Made by a program: the position numbers and the translations under genes
Shown here: positions 14,067 to 23,657 of the stretch, piece by piece
How positions within the stretch are numbered: position 1 is the first letter of the stretch
Layout of the letters: the number at the start of each line of letters is the position of its first letter
Notes under the pieces: model-generated
What the model was told of the DNA's origin: nothing
What the model saw: the letters and a program-made list of their open reading frames with translations, nothing else
Databases searched by the model: none
DNA from: Acidobacteriota bacterium
GTDB lineage: Bacteria > Acidobacteriota > Blastocatellia > RBC074
Direction of reading: 5' to 3'
DNA length: 64,000 bases
Assembly (NCBI GenBank): GCA_016715865.1
Contig: JADJXM010000033.1
Span: 1 to 64,000, forward strand

Positions 14067-14786
14067 ATGTTCAAGCAGGTCGCACTCAGTGCCATTCTCG
14101 GCATCACATTTACGGCGACGGTCAACGGGCAGATCAACAGGAGCTTTACCAGCGAATGGATCGAGGGAAGGGAAGCGACAAAAGCCATCGCCCGCTTCGG
14201 CGACCTCTCACCTGAGGTGATCCGTAAACGTTTGATACAGATGCGTCAACCGGCCTACTTGCCCGGCCCGATGCTGGAAAAAAAGATCATTGAATCGCAA
14301 TACCTGCCGATCGCGGACGGCAAACGTATTGACCGGTTGAAAGCCAGCCTCCAACCAGTGCTCGATTACCACGAGCGCAGCCGGATGCCTGTTTATGTAT
14401 TAAGATCGGAAAAACCGAAGGCTTATCTGGTTGAGAGTGCCGTGCTCATCATCACAACTCGAATCATGATGATCGCCAGTGACGAAGAGATTCGTGGCAT
14501 CGTTGCTCATGAACTGGCGCACGAGTACGTGCGGGAAGAACGCAGCCGGGCGCAAGAGGCCAAAAACGGAGAACTGATGCGTGAGTACGAGCTGTTCTGC
14601 GATGCGGTGGCGGCTTTTACGCTGAAGGAGATCGGCGATGATCCGGCGAGTTACAGACGAATACTGGAGCGCTTGACACATATCGGAATTACTATGGGGA
14701 GCGCAACGAGGCATGAATCCGATACCCATCCTTCATTGTACGCCCGCAAAAAACTGAACAAGTTCCTGAGCCGGCGGTTCGATTAA
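14067..14786 (+). CDS. Secreted HExxH metalloprotease-like protein (paralogue of 2496-3221)
   Basis: The start at 14067 follows GAGAGGAG and gives a signal peptide (MFKQVALSAILGITFTATVNG). The 239-residue protein aligns along its whole length with the product of 2496-3221: RFGDLSPEVIRKRLIQMR, YLPGPMLEKKII, GIVAHELAHEYVREE with the zinc HExxH, and ELFCDAVAAFTLKEIGDD. A C-terminal HPSLYARKKLNKFL is also shared. It is likely a periplasmic gluzincin-type peptidase; the target is unknown. Confidence 0.77.
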   Translation: MFKQVALSAILGITFTATVNGQINRSFTSEWIEGREATKAIARFGDLSPEVIRKRLIQMRQPAYLPGPMLEKKIIESQYLPIADGKRIDRLKASLQPVLDYHERSRMPVYVLRSEKPKAYLVESAVLIITTRIMMIASDEEIRGIVAHELAHEYVREERSRAQEAKNGELMREYELFCDAVAAFTLKEIGDDPASYRRILERLTHIGITMGSATRHESDTHPSLYARKKLNKFLSRRFD

Positions 14787-14828
14787 TAATGTCGCTGGAT
14801 GGCCGCGAGTTCATTGTTTCGAATCAAA

Positions 14829-17504
14829 TCACAATCTCGTTCGATAGTATTCCCATTGTGTCTTCAGCTTCGACATGAGCGCGATAAAGTCCGGCTCTTT
14901 TCTGAGATTATCCAGAAATGGGTCTCTCACAAACAATGGATAGCAGGGGAAGCCACCGTCCGCCGCCGCCTGGAGCCACTTGATGGCCGGCCCTGTCTTT
15001 TTCATGACTGAATATGCGCATGCAATATCATATGCGGTGTGGTGAAAATGACCGATGCCCTCTCCCCTGTTTATCGCGCTTCTGATCATGGCCTCCGCTT
15101 TACTCCCATCGCCGGCAGTGGCAGCTAGCAAGGCATTGAAGCTTGTTAAAAGGCCTCCGTCAGCATCCACCGGATATTCTGCAATGTATTCTTCTCCAAT
15201 GGCCGCCGCTTCATCTCTTCTTCCGAGATGTAATAAAGCCATTGCCCGCCAATATCCAACCCGTGGATTACCCTGTTTGGGAATGCTGCGCAAGGCTGTC
15301 AAAGCCTCCTCGTATTTCTCTTGAAAGATGAGTGTCTGGCCGATCCGAAACTGCGCCGAGGTATTTGTCGGGTTGACAATAACCGCTTTTTGCAGTTCCT
15401 GAAGCGCCTGATCGAAAGCCCCGATGTGGTTATAGACCAGCGCCAGCCAGTTCTGCGCCTCGTCCAGACTCGGGTTCAACGCAAGCGCGCGACGAAACTC
15501 CTGAATCGCCTTCTCGTGAGGAAAATGATTGGCGGGTGTCCACAGAAGGCGGCCGCGAGCCAGATAAGCGACGTCCAGGTCCGGGTCCAGGGAGAGCGCT
15601 TTCTCCACCTCCACAAAGGCCTTCTCTTCCCACTGCTTCTCCTCCGGTGCGAACAGGAAGAGTCGATACGAGTATGCCTGGGCAAGTTCAGCATGGGCCG
15701 CGGCGAAGTTTGGATCCGCAGCCACTGCGCGCTCGAGCATCCTGATAGCAGTCACGTTGTCGGCATTGTTTTGGCGGTTGAAATAAAACCGTCCGCGCAA
15801 ATAATCATCATAAGCCGCCGGGTTTACCGGGCGGGCGCTTACCAGTCGTTTGTGTTCCTGCGGTGTCAGCTTGATCTGAATCTGTTGGATAACTGCCTGA
15901 GCGATCTCGCTCTGGAGCGCCGGGGCGTCGCTCAGGTCGCGCTCATAAGTTTCGGCCCAAAGGCTCCGCTCGGTCGGCGCATAGATCAACCGGATGGTGA
16001 TTTTTACGCGTTCTCCGATTCTTTGTACCGAACCTTCCACCACCGCGTCTACATTCAGTTCGCGGGCTATATCCGGCAGAGACTTGCGCGTCTGCCGGTA
16101 TTGCATGACAGAAGTTCTCGAACTCACCCTCAACGATCCGACCCTGGCCACGCCGGCGTTTAACGATTCGGTCATGCCATCCGCGAAATAGTCCTGGGCA
16201 GGATCGCCGGACAGATTTTCCAGCGGCAGCACAGCCAGCGATTTGATCTGATCTGGCTGAACTTCGGGCGCGCGCCGCCATTGCACTATTGAGACAATCC
16301 CGACAATCAGCACGGCGGCAATCACGGCAACGAGATACCAGCGAAACGAGGCAACCCTCTTCGCTGCTGTGTCAATCCCAAGCGTCGCCGCCGGCTTTTT
16401 CTCCTGACTGAGGTGTCGAAGCGCCTTTAAATCGGCGATCAATTCCTCTGCCGACTGGTAGCGCGCCTCACGATCCTTTGCCAGACACTTCGCCACGATC
16501 CGTTCCATATCCGCCGTCGCATCAGCACAATGCTGTTTTAACGACGGCGGCTCAGCGATCAGCAATGCCGCGATAAGATCGCTTGTCGTCGGGCCTTCGA
16601 ATGGCCTGCGTCCGGCGAGCATTTCATAAAGCATCACGCCCAGGCTGAAGATGTCGGTGCGGTGGTCCACTTTTTGCCCGCGCGCCTGCTCAGGCGACAT
16701 GTAACTGACCGTTCCCATCACTATTCCGGTCCGTGTTTCGAAATCCGAGCTGCCGGTAGAAACAGCGATTTTGGTATCGTTACAGGCCGATTCGGACTCG
16801 GTCAGTTTGGCCAGGCCGAAATCGAGCACCTTGACAAGCCCATCAGGCCTGACCATGACATTTTCTGGCTTGATGTCGCGGTGAATGATCCCGGCGGCAT
16901 GCGCCGCGGCCATCGCGTTCGCTACCTGCGTAGCAACATCGAGCGCTTCGCTCGATTTCATCTTTCCCTCAGCTGTTCGCTGGCGCAGCGTCTCGCCCTC
17001 AACGTACTCGGTGACGATGTAATGCGTGTTCCCGGTCTCTGTCTGAACTTCGCCAATTTCGTGAATCGTAATGATGTTGGGATGATTCAAGGCTGAGACC
17101 ACTTGCGCCTCCCGTTCAAACCGGCGCAGCCGCTCAGCGTCTCGCAGGAAAGTCGCAGGCAGGACTTTGACGGCGACTTCGCGGTTGAGCCGGTTATCGC
17201 GGGCCAGATAAACATCGCCCATCCCGCCTCTGCCCACAAGCGAAACAATCCGGTAATGATTGATATACTTGCCCAGCAACGAAAGAGTCTCGTCTCCGGT
17301 GATCAGCGGAGCAGCTATGGTGTAAGCCGGAGCTTCGATAAAACTTTCGGCTTCTCCATCCGAGGCCAGCAACGCCTCGACATCCCGGCGCAATGATTCG
17401 TCATCGCCGCAGGCTGATTTGATAAATGCCGCGCGCTCATCGGGTGCGCGCTCGATCGCCGACTGGAACAGTTGATCAATTTGTTGCCATCGCTCAGGCT
17501 TCAT
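14829..17504 (-). CDS. Transmembrane Ser/Thr protein kinase with TPR sensor region
   Basis: The protein has 891 residues. An N-terminal helical segment (1-75) is followed by a Hanks kinase (about 80-345) with GRGGMGDVY glycine loop, K113, catalytic loop HRDIKPEN (D210), DFG at 228-230 and MSPEQARG. One membrane helix lies near 390-410 (WYLVAVIAAVLIVGIVSIV). Outside it is a TolB/FlgO-type domain (SLAVLPLENLSGDPAQDYFA) and about 300 residues of TPR-like repeats. The gene overlaps the upstream sigma factor by four bases (ATGA), so the two are translationally coupled and the kinase probably controls that sigma factor. Confidence 0.93.
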   Translation of the reverse strand: MKPERWQQIDQLFQSAIERAPDERAAFIKSACGDDESLRRDVEALLASDGEAESFIEAPAYTIAAPLITGDETLSLLGKYINHYRIVSLVGRGGMGDVYLARDNRLNREVAVKVLPATFLRDAERLRRFEREAQVVSALNHPNIITIHEIGEVQTETGNTHYIVTEYVEGETLRQRTAEGKMKSSEALDVATQVANAMAAAHAAGIIHRDIKPENVMVRPDGLVKVLDFGLAKLTESESACNDTKIAVSTGSSDFETRTGIVMGTVSYMSPEQARGQKVDHRTDIFSLGVMLYEMLAGRRPFEGPTTSDLIAALLIAEPPSLKQHCADATADMERIVAKCLAKDREARYQSAEELIADLKALRHLSQEKKPAATLGIDTAAKRVASFRWYLVAVIAAVLIVGIVSIVQWRRAPEVQPDQIKSLAVLPLENLSGDPAQDYFADGMTESLNAGVARVGSLRVSSRTSVMQYRQTRKSLPDIARELNVDAVVEGSVQRIGERVKITIRLIYAPTERSLWAETYERDLSDAPALQSEIAQAVIQQIQIKLTPQEHKRLVSARPVNPAAYDDYLRGRFYFNRQNNADNVTAIRMLERAVAADPNFAAAHAELAQAYSYRLFLFAPEEKQWEEKAFVEVEKALSLDPDLDVAYLARGRLLWTPANHFPHEKAIQEFRRALALNPSLDEAQNWLALVYNHIGAFDQALQELQKAVIVNPTNTSAQFRIGQTLIFQEKYEEALTALRSIPKQGNPRVGYWRAMALLHLGRRDEAAAIGEEYIAEYPVDADGGLLTSFNALLAATAGDGSKAEAMIRSAINRGEGIGHFHHTAYDIACAYSVMKKTGPAIKWLQAAADGGFPCYPLFVRDPFLDNLRKEPDFIALMSKLKTQWEYYRTRL

Positions 17505-18076
17505 CGTTTTTTATCGTCCGTTAACATCTGATAGAGCCACGCCTTGGCCGCGCGCCATTCGCGCTGTACCGTCGGTACTGAGATGCCCATCACCTCTGCC
17601 GTCTCTTCTTCTGTCAGCCCGCCGAAAAAGCGCAGTTCGACGATTCGCCCTTTGCGCGCATCCATCGAGGTCAGTTTATTCAGAGCTTCGTCAACTGCCA
17701 GCAGATCGGCAGTCTTCGCCTCGATTACAGCCGTGGTTTCGTCAAGCGAAACCTTGATCGCACCGGCGCCCCGTTTCTGGTAATGAGCCTTGCGTGCGTG
17801 GTCGATCAGGATACGCCGCATTAACTGAGCCGCGATGCCGAAAAAATGGGCACGGTTTTGCCACTGCACATTCTTTTGATCGATCAGTTTCAGGTAGGCC
17901 TCGTTGACCAGGGCGGATGTTTGCAGAGTGTGGCCGGGATTTTCACGTTGCATATAGCGCCTGGCGAGGCGCCGCAACTCAGCATTGACCAGAGGCATCA
18001 GTTTGTCGAGCGACGCCTGATCGCCGTTGCTCCAATCAATCAGTAGCCGGGTTATTCCCTGTGATGCAGGAATCAT
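17501..18076 (-). CDS. ECF-type RNA polymerase sigma factor coupled to a Ser/Thr kinase
   Basis: The protein has 191 residues from the ATG at 18076, chosen because GGAGGGG lies just upstream; an ATG at 18109 would add 11 residues. Region 2 (LMPLVNAELRRLARRYMQRE, TLQTSALVNEAYLKL) and region 4 (RIVELRFFGGLTEEETAEVM, then GISVPTVQREW) fit the Sigma70_ECF family PF07638. There is no anti-sigma gene; instead the next gene is a receptor kinase whose ATG overlaps this stop codon. This arrangement suggests activation through phosphorylation rather than release from an anti-sigma factor. Confidence 0.92.
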   Translation of the reverse strand: MIPASQGITRLLIDWSNGDQASLDKLMPLVNAELRRLARRYMQRENPGHTLQTSALVNEAYLKLIDQKNVQWQNRAHFFGIAAQLMRRILIDHARKAHYQKRGAGAIKVSLDETTAVIEAKTADLLAVDEALNKLTSMDARKGRIVELRFFGGLTEEETAEVMGISVPTVQREWRAAKAWLYQMLTDDKKR

Positions 18077-18250
18077 CGCCCCTCCAATTTGCATTCGCCC
18101 ATTATTCAATCCGATAGGCGGATTATGGCGACCTGACCTCTTTAATAAAACTCACTATCGCTTCCCTACGGCAGGGAAAAAATCAGTATCCGAGACATTG
18201 CGATTCTTTCGCTTGTCAGGATATTCATCGCATACTCCGGTGCCCGGCTT

Positions 18251-19159
18251 TCAGGTGGATTTGGCCGGGCGCATCGCTATGCGTTCTGCTTTCGTCGGCC
18301 TGACATCGCTCGCCAGCCCGAGCGCCTTGAGGACACGGATGACATACCAGCCAACATCAACCTCCCACGGCTTGCGTCCAAATCGGGCCGCATTCGCATC
18401 CCCGTGATGATTACGATGCCAGTTTTCGCCCCATGCTCCCAATTGCAATGGCCCCAGCCACCAGATATTCCTGCTCGTATCCACGCCTTCAGGCAATCCG
18501 GGTGTCATGTGAAGGAGGCTGTTGACGACCATCTGCATGTGCAGCACATAGACCAGCCGGATGGCCCCAATCCAGAAGAATCCTTCCCACCCCAGGGCCA
18601 ACCCCGAGAAGATGGACAGTATGATGATCGGAACTTGAAGCGGTCTCCAAATCCGATACCTGGGCTTGTCTAAATCAGGGCACCAGCGTCCGGCATCGGA
18701 CTCCGACCACTGATAAATCCATCTGATGTGCGCCCACCAGAAACCGCCGTAGCGAGGACTCGAGACGTCTTCCACGGTATCTGCTTTCGCGTGATGATGG
18801 CGGTGTTTGGCTACCCACGATACCGGCGCCCCAGAGGCGTTGAAGATGTTGAAAAAGATCAGGAAGGTTTCGACCGCCGGATTCAACCGCAAGGCGCGGT
18901 GAGACAGGCTGCGATGATAACAGACCGAGGTCCCGACTCCTCCGATTGCAGCGATCACAATAGCCACGGCCAGCACGCGCCAGCCTGGGAGAGGAAACAA
19001 AATGATCCCGACCAGCGCCAGTACGTGAATCAACACAATGTAGAATAAGGCCCCGCCTCTTCCCTTTGCGGCTTGCCACCAGGGCATGGTCCAGGGTTTC
19101 TCAGACCTGGTTCGCACTTCAATTGAATTCGGATTTCCGTCGCTTGATTGTCGCGACAT
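18251..19159 (-). CDS. Acyl-CoA/acyl-lipid desaturase, membrane di-iron type
   Basis: The start at 19159 follows GGAGG and gives 302 residues. The three histidine clusters of the delta-9 type desaturase family are present: H82-RSLS-H87, H119-R-HHH (119-123), and W-H248-RN-H251-H252. Hydrophobic blocks near 37-76, 95-112 and 175-212 fit four membrane helices. It introduces a double bond in a fatty acyl chain at the inner membrane and needs an electron donor that is not encoded nearby. It is the last gene of a four-gene minus-strand run, 19 bases after the MFS gene. Confidence 0.9.
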   Translation of the reverse strand: MSRQSSDGNPNSIEVRTRSEKPWTMPWWQAAKGRGGALFYIVLIHVLALVGIILFPLPGWRVLAVAIVIAAIGGVGTSVCYHRSLSHRALRLNPAVETFLIFFNIFNASGAPVSWVAKHRHHHAKADTVEDVSSPRYGGFWWAHIRWIYQWSESDAGRWCPDLDKPRYRIWRPLQVPIIILSIFSGLALGWEGFFWIGAIRLVYVLHMQMVVNSLLHMTPGLPEGVDTSRNIWWLGPLQLGAWGENWHRNHHGDANAARFGRKPWEVDVGWYVIRVLKALGLASDVRPTKAERIAMRPAKST

Positions 19160-19178
19160 AAATGCCCCCCTCCTGGCT

Positions 19179-20459
19179 TTAAGACTGCACATGCTGCCGC
19201 GAAACAGAAGGCACCGGCGCCAGCCATGCGGCGATTCCAAGAAGACTAACCACCAGGGCGAGCAGGTAAAACATGACGGCATAGGAGCCCGTCCGGGTGA
19301 CGCACTCAGCCAGCAACAATGGCCCGACCGCCGAGGCCACAACCGTCATCGTCTGGGCGGCGCCCTGGATTTTGCCCAGGTGTGCGCGACCATAGGCCCG
19401 GCTCCAGAAAGAGAAGAAGATGACCATGATGAACCCGCCAGCTATTCCCATAACCGATGCGTACGCGGCAACGTGCAATTGAGTCTGAAGGCTGGGCAGG
19501 GCCAGCAGCGAACCTGCCAGCAGGGTCATGGCCAGAGCCATGAGACGATTCAAAGACCACCTGGTCGACAGCCATCCGCCGAGAAAGTTGCCAAGCAGCG
19601 CTGTCAGGGCTGTGATCACCAGGCTTCTGTAATAAGTCGAGGCGTCGAATCCTGTTTCGGCGAGGATCGATTCATTGAAGATTGCGATGCCGGAGGCGAT
19701 CAGGCCATAGACCGAACTCCCCAGAGCGAAGATCCAGAAGGCAGGTGTCGATAAAGCCTCTCCCAGAGTGTGCCCTGTGTCCCTGACGGTCGTCACACCG
19801 GCGTGTTCTCTTTCGCCGTCGAGAGAGAGGCCGCAGGTTTCTGGTGAGCGGCGCACAAGAAGCCAGCTCAACGGAACAAGGCCGAGCAGGATTGCCAGAC
19901 CGACGCCGGCCCACGCCTGACGCCATCCAGCGCTCTCGACAACCGACCCGACCACTGGGAAGGCGATCATAAAACCGACGCTCAGAATGATAGTGTAAAT
20001 GGCCATCGCCATGCTCAGCCTGCGCACAAACCATTGGCCGACAATGGTCAGGCTGACCACCGAGAGAGCGCTTTGCCCAAACCCGCGCGTGAAGGTGATG
20101 AACAGCGCCAGCCAGAATATCCCTTTCGTTCCGCTCATCAACAGCACGACCGCGCCGAGCGAGAGCGAGACGCCGGTAAGCACTGCGCGGCTGCCTATAC
20201 GATCGATCAATCGCCCGATGCCCAGACAGAAGAGCGAGCCGATCAAGGTCGCCCAGAGGTTGATCTGGGCGAACATTACGCGGTCGATCCCCGTGTCTTT
20301 GAGCAGCGGCTCGGTGATCAGTCCAAGACCCTGTGTCCGGCCGGGAAGCGTCCCGACCATCGCCAGAGCAGCTATCGTCAAATTTACCCAGCCGTAATAA
20401 ACCGGCAGCCGGGCAAAGAATAATGTCGAGCGGTCGGCTTCGGCGTTAATTGATTCCAT
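19179..20459 (-). CDS. Major facilitator superfamily transporter
   Basis: The 426 residues hold about 12 predicted membrane helices, the first near 18-42 (VYYGWVNLTIAALAMVGTLP) and the last near 397-420. The loop 2-3 motif appears as GRLIDRIGSRAVLTG. The layout resembles the oxalate:formate antiporter/monocarboxylate branch, but the substrate is not determinable. Four bases separate it from the upstream gene and 19 from the desaturase, so it is co-transcribed. No strong ribosome site precedes the ATG; coupling to the upstream stop codon is likely. Confidence 0.88.
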   Translation of the reverse strand: MESINAEADRSTLFFARLPVYYGWVNLTIAALAMVGTLPGRTQGLGLITEPLLKDTGIDRVMFAQINLWATLIGSLFCLGIGRLIDRIGSRAVLTGVSLSLGAVVLLMSGTKGIFWLALFITFTRGFGQSALSVVSLTIVGQWFVRRLSMAMAIYTIILSVGFMIAFPVVGSVVESAGWRQAWAGVGLAILLGLVPLSWLLVRRSPETCGLSLDGEREHAGVTTVRDTGHTLGEALSTPAFWIFALGSSVYGLIASGIAIFNESILAETGFDASTYYRSLVITALTALLGNFLGGWLSTRWSLNRLMALAMTLLAGSLLALPSLQTQLHVAAYASVMGIAGGFIMVIFFSFWSRAYGRAHLGKIQGAAQTMTVVASAVGPLLLAECVTRTGSYAVMFYLLALVVSLLGIAAWLAPVPSVSRQHVQS

Positions 20460-20463
20460 GCGA

Positions 20464-20982
20464 TTAGTCAGTAGCGGATTTATCGGTCAGGTAATCGGAA
20501 TCGAGAGGCGCTTTTTTGATCTCTCGGAGCCACCAGTGGATTATGATACCTGTACAAAGACCCAGACCTATCCAGCGCAGTGGCCCCGTTTTGAATACAA
20601 CTGTTGCATTAAATATGATGAAGATCAGAAACCCCTGCCAGATTATATTCAGAAGTCGCGGTCGATTTCGATATCCATCGGGCCATACCCACCACCAGAC
20701 GACATCCATGATCCAGGCCACGATCAAAACATAATTGATGTACAGACCTCCGCCCCAGTTAATCCCCACCACTTCGGCTGTTTGACGAGCGGTGTCAGCA
20801 TAAGCGGAGGCCTGACTCCAATCGTGGTAATAATTGAAAGCGAAAATGACATGAACGACAAGGCAAAGACACCCGGCAGTCCATGCCCACCGGCGACCTC
20901 TGGAAGTCAGCAGATATGTCGCTCCAAGAGCATATCCGGCAAGAGCCGCCCAAATTGTGATCCTCGTTAGAAGTTCTCCCAT
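20464..20982 (-). CDS. Membrane protein of unknown function
   Basis: The 172-residue protein has about five membrane helices (residues 7-25, 32-50, 83-101, 112-130, 134-152) and many aromatics (IMDVVWWWVWPDGY). I do not recognise the family. It sits second in the membrane operon, 16 bases downstream of 20999-21640 and 4 bases upstream of the MFS gene, so it probably serves the same lipid- or transport-related process. There is no clear ribosome site. Confidence 0.75.
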   Translation of the reverse strand: MGELLTRITIWAALAGYALGATYLLTSRGRRWAWTAGCLCLVVHVIFAFNYYHDWSQASAYADTARQTAEVVGINWGGGLYINYVLIVAWIMDVVWWWVWPDGYRNRPRLLNIIWQGFLIFIIFNATVVFKTGPLRWIGLGLCTGIIIHWWLREIKKAPLDSDYLTDKSATD

Positions 20983-20998
20983 GTTAATAAAACGTTCA

Positions 20999-21640
20999 TC
21001 AGGATTTTATATTGTCGAGACGACTGCGCAATGGCGCCTGAGCGAGAAAGATCGCTAATCCTATACCCGCACCCAGAAACAGCCCGTAAAACAGTCCCCA
21101 GAGTATCATTCCGGTCTTCCCTTGCATCGAGTAGAAAAATATCCCACCCAGGAAATAACCTGCGGAGTTGGCAACAAACAGTATTGCGGCGAGCGCCAGG
21201 AATGTTTTTATGACGTTGAAAGCCAGGGCGATAACAAGGGCCATGAGGATTGAACCGGCAATCGAACCGACCCATTCGCCCGCAACTCCGCGCAGGGTAA
21301 AATATGATCCGATCCAGCCGATTGCATATAGAAAAAATGCAAGTCCAAACAGCAGTTGGAATCGCCACAACCTGTCCGGGCCTATCACCAGCCGGCTGAG
21401 CATTGCGCCTCCGAGCAGAATGAAAAGGACAGTCCACGCGGCATACGCACCCGTGAGGCCAAGGTTCCGGTACATCCACCGCTCGGCGAAAGCCACGGTG
21501 CCAAAGACGCACAGGCTTGTCAGACAGAAACCCAGACTGCCGATCAAAAGTGATCGACCCAGGGATGGGGTTGAATGACTGCCCCCATATCGGACGATTC
21601 TATCCATGACGCTGTCACTGCCTAGCCCGAACAGGTCCAT
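20999..21640 (-). CDS. Membrane protein of unknown function, first gene of operon
   Basis: The protein has 213 residues, starting MDLFGLGSDSVMDRIVRY, followed by six or so hydrophobic segments (LIGSLGFCLTSLCVFGTVAF, AAWTVLFILLGGAMLSRLVI, FQLLFGLAFFLYAIGWIGSY and more), ending in a basic tail. GGAGGAG precedes the ATG at 21640. It opens the four-gene minus-strand run that ends with the desaturase. The region 21641-21840 upstream is the divergent promoter area shared with the Gfo/Idh/MocA gene. Confidence 0.77.
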   Translation of the reverse strand: MDLFGLGSDSVMDRIVRYGGSHSTPSLGRSLLIGSLGFCLTSLCVFGTVAFAERWMYRNLGLTGAYAAWTVLFILLGGAMLSRLVIGPDRLWRFQLLFGLAFFLYAIGWIGSYFTLRGVAGEWVGSIAGSILMALVIALAFNVIKTFLALAAILFVANSAGYFLGGIFFYSMQGKTGMILWGLFYGLFLGAGIGLAIFLAQAPLRSRLDNIKS

Positions 21641-21840
21641 TGGAAGGTCTCCTCCTTTATTTCTAGTTGGTTCGTCAATTACTGATAAATATCATATTAT
21701 GTCTGACTTGATCCACACTATCCTTAAAGCCACACTGCCATTGATTATCTCACTCCGATCGGCTATGAACAGAGTTATCAGCAAGGGCGGCAGGATTTGT
21801 TGCAGTCTGCATTTAATCAAACTTTCCGAGAGGATCAACC

Positions 21841-23139
21841 ATGATCGATAGAAGAGACATTCTCAAAGGCGCTGGCGCGGCGCTTACCACTTCCATTTTC
21901 ACGGGGCGAGTGAAAGGTGCGAACGACCGGATTGCCGTCGCTCACATAGGTATCGGGGCGATGGGATCGAGCAACCTCGGTCACGCTATGAAAATCCCCG
22001 AAGTCGAGCCGGTCGCGGTTTGCGATGTCTACCAGCCGACGCTGGATAAGGCTGTCGCTTCCGCCGCCAAGGGCGGATTTACAGTCAAGGCGGTGAAGGA
22101 TTTTCGTGAAATTCTGGCCGACAAATCGATCGATGCCGTTTGTATATCTACTCCCGATCACTGGCACGCCTATATGACAATCGAGGCATGCAAGGCGGGC
22201 AAGGACGTCTTCGTCGAAAAACCCGCCTCGGTCTATGTCGAGGAAGGGCAGCTCATGGTGCAGGCGGCGCGCAAATATAACCGCGTCGTCCAGGCGGGAA
22301 CGATGCAGCGCTCCGGCGGGTACTTCAAGAAAGCCGCTGAGATCATTCAGAGCGGCCTGATAGGTGAGGTGACGTTCGTTCATACCTGGCAGTCCGGTGC
22401 GGTCAGGAAACAGGGCTGGGGCAGGCCCGCGGATGGTCCGGTGCCTCCGGGTCTGGATTGGGACATGTGGCTGGGGCCGGCGCCCAGGGTTCCCTTCAAC
22501 CTCAACCGCTGGGGCGTAGGTGTGACGACCTTTCCGACCTTCCGTTACTTCTGGGACTACGCTGGCGGCGCGATGACCGACTGGGGCGTGCATCTCATCG
22601 ACCCGGTCCATCAGTGTTTCGGCGAACCGATGCCTGCGGCGATTTCGGCAATGGGCGGCAAACTGTATGTGGATGATAACAGCGAGACTCCCGACACAAT
22701 GATGGCCACGTTCCATTATCCGAAGTTCCTCCTGACATATGAAAGTCGCACCGCCAACCCGATGCCGATGTTCGGTCATGGCGCGGCGACCTCGATTCAT
22801 GGGTCCGAAGGCACGCTCATCGTCAGGCGAGGCGGCTGTTATGTGATTCCCAATGAAAAATCGACGATCACGGCCCTGACGTTCGAAAGGGACAGGGCCA
22901 TGAACGATATGAACGAGCCGCACTGGAAGAATTTCATCGAATGCATCAAAACGCGCGCCAGGCCCGTCAGTGACATCGAAACCTGTGTCAGGTCATCGAC
23001 CACCTGTATTCTGGCCAACCTTTCCATGCGTCATAAAACGTGGCTTGACTGGGATGAAACAAACTGGACCGTCAAACAGGACCAGATCAAACCATTCCTC
23101 AAAGCGAAATACCGGGCGCCGTGGAAGCTCGAGGTCTAG
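21841..23139 (+). CDS. Gfo/Idh/MocA-family oxidoreductase with Tat-like signal
   Basis: The 432-residue protein starts MIDRRDILKGAGAALTTSIF, a twin-arginine-type export signal. A Rossmann NAD(P) domain follows (HIGIGAMGSSNLGHAM), then the family signatures STPDHWHAYMTIEA and DVFVEKPAS, in which the EKP lysine is catalytic. The C-terminal beta-sheet domain has GGAMTDWGVHLID, typical of exported members in Acidobacteria and Planctomycetes that act on sugars or polyols. AGGATCAACC precedes the ATG. It is followed by a membrane protein on the same strand. Confidence 0.93.
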   Translation: MIDRRDILKGAGAALTTSIFTGRVKGANDRIAVAHIGIGAMGSSNLGHAMKIPEVEPVAVCDVYQPTLDKAVASAAKGGFTVKAVKDFREILADKSIDAVCISTPDHWHAYMTIEACKAGKDVFVEKPASVYVEEGQLMVQAARKYNRVVQAGTMQRSGGYFKKAAEIIQSGLIGEVTFVHTWQSGAVRKQGWGRPADGPVPPGLDWDMWLGPAPRVPFNLNRWGVGVTTFPTFRYFWDYAGGAMTDWGVHLIDPVHQCFGEPMPAAISAMGGKLYVDDNSETPDTMMATFHYPKFLLTYESRTANPMPMFGHGAATSIHGSEGTLIVRRGGCYVIPNEKSTITALTFERDRAMNDMNEPHWKNFIECIKTRARPVSDIETCVRSSTTCILANLSMRHKTWLDWDETNWTVKQDQIKPFLKAKYRAPWKLEV

Positions 23140-23160
23140 GTCCTTAAACCGGAGCAACTT

Positions 23161-23628
23161 TTGCATATGGGCATATCAGAGACAAAGACCGCCGAAATTC
23201 TTGCCGCTATTCGACGCATTATGCTTGTCATCTTTCTGCTTGGGTCCTGCGGGACCGTTGCCGAGCTTCTGCTTCTGAAACACACGGAGGATACATGGCA
23301 ATGGGTCCCGCTGATACTGTCGCTACTCAGTCTGCTTGCGTTGCTGATCCATACCGTAGTCCGACGGGCGGCGACAATTCGGATTTTCCAGGCGACGATG
23401 ATTCTGTATTTGATCAGCGGCTTTGTCGGAAGCTATCTGCATTACCGTGCTAAAGTGGAGTTCAAGCTGGAGATGAATCCTTCAATGGCTGGATGGGAGC
23501 TCTTCCGGGCAGCTGTTACGGAAGGCGCGGTGCCACCGGTGCTCGCGCCCGGCGTGATGATCTATATGGGATTGCTCGGGCTGGCCTGGGCCTACCGACA
23601 CCCGGCTTTGATCTCCCAACCGGAATAA
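23161..23628 (+). CDS. Small membrane protein of unknown function
   Basis: The protein has 155 residues from a TTG at 23161, six bases after GGAG; the ATG at 23167 is two codons later with a less favourable spacing of 12. There are about four membrane helices (LVIFLLGSCGTVAELLLL, WVPLILSLLSLLALLIH, ATMILYLISGFVGSYL, GVMIYMGLLGLAWAY). No family is recognised. It lies 21 bases after the Gfo/Idh/MocA gene and 29 before the helix-hairpin-helix gene, so a three-gene transcript is plausible. Confidence 0.75.
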   Translation: MHMGISETKTAEILAAIRRIMLVIFLLGSCGTVAELLLLKHTEDTWQWVPLILSLLSLLALLIHTVVRRAATIRIFQATMILYLISGFVGSYLHYRAKVEFKLEMNPSMAGWELFRAAVTEGAVPPVLAPGVMIYMGLLGLAWAYRHPALISQPE

Positions 23629-23657
23629 GATTAACCCTCAAACACAGGAGAAGAAAG

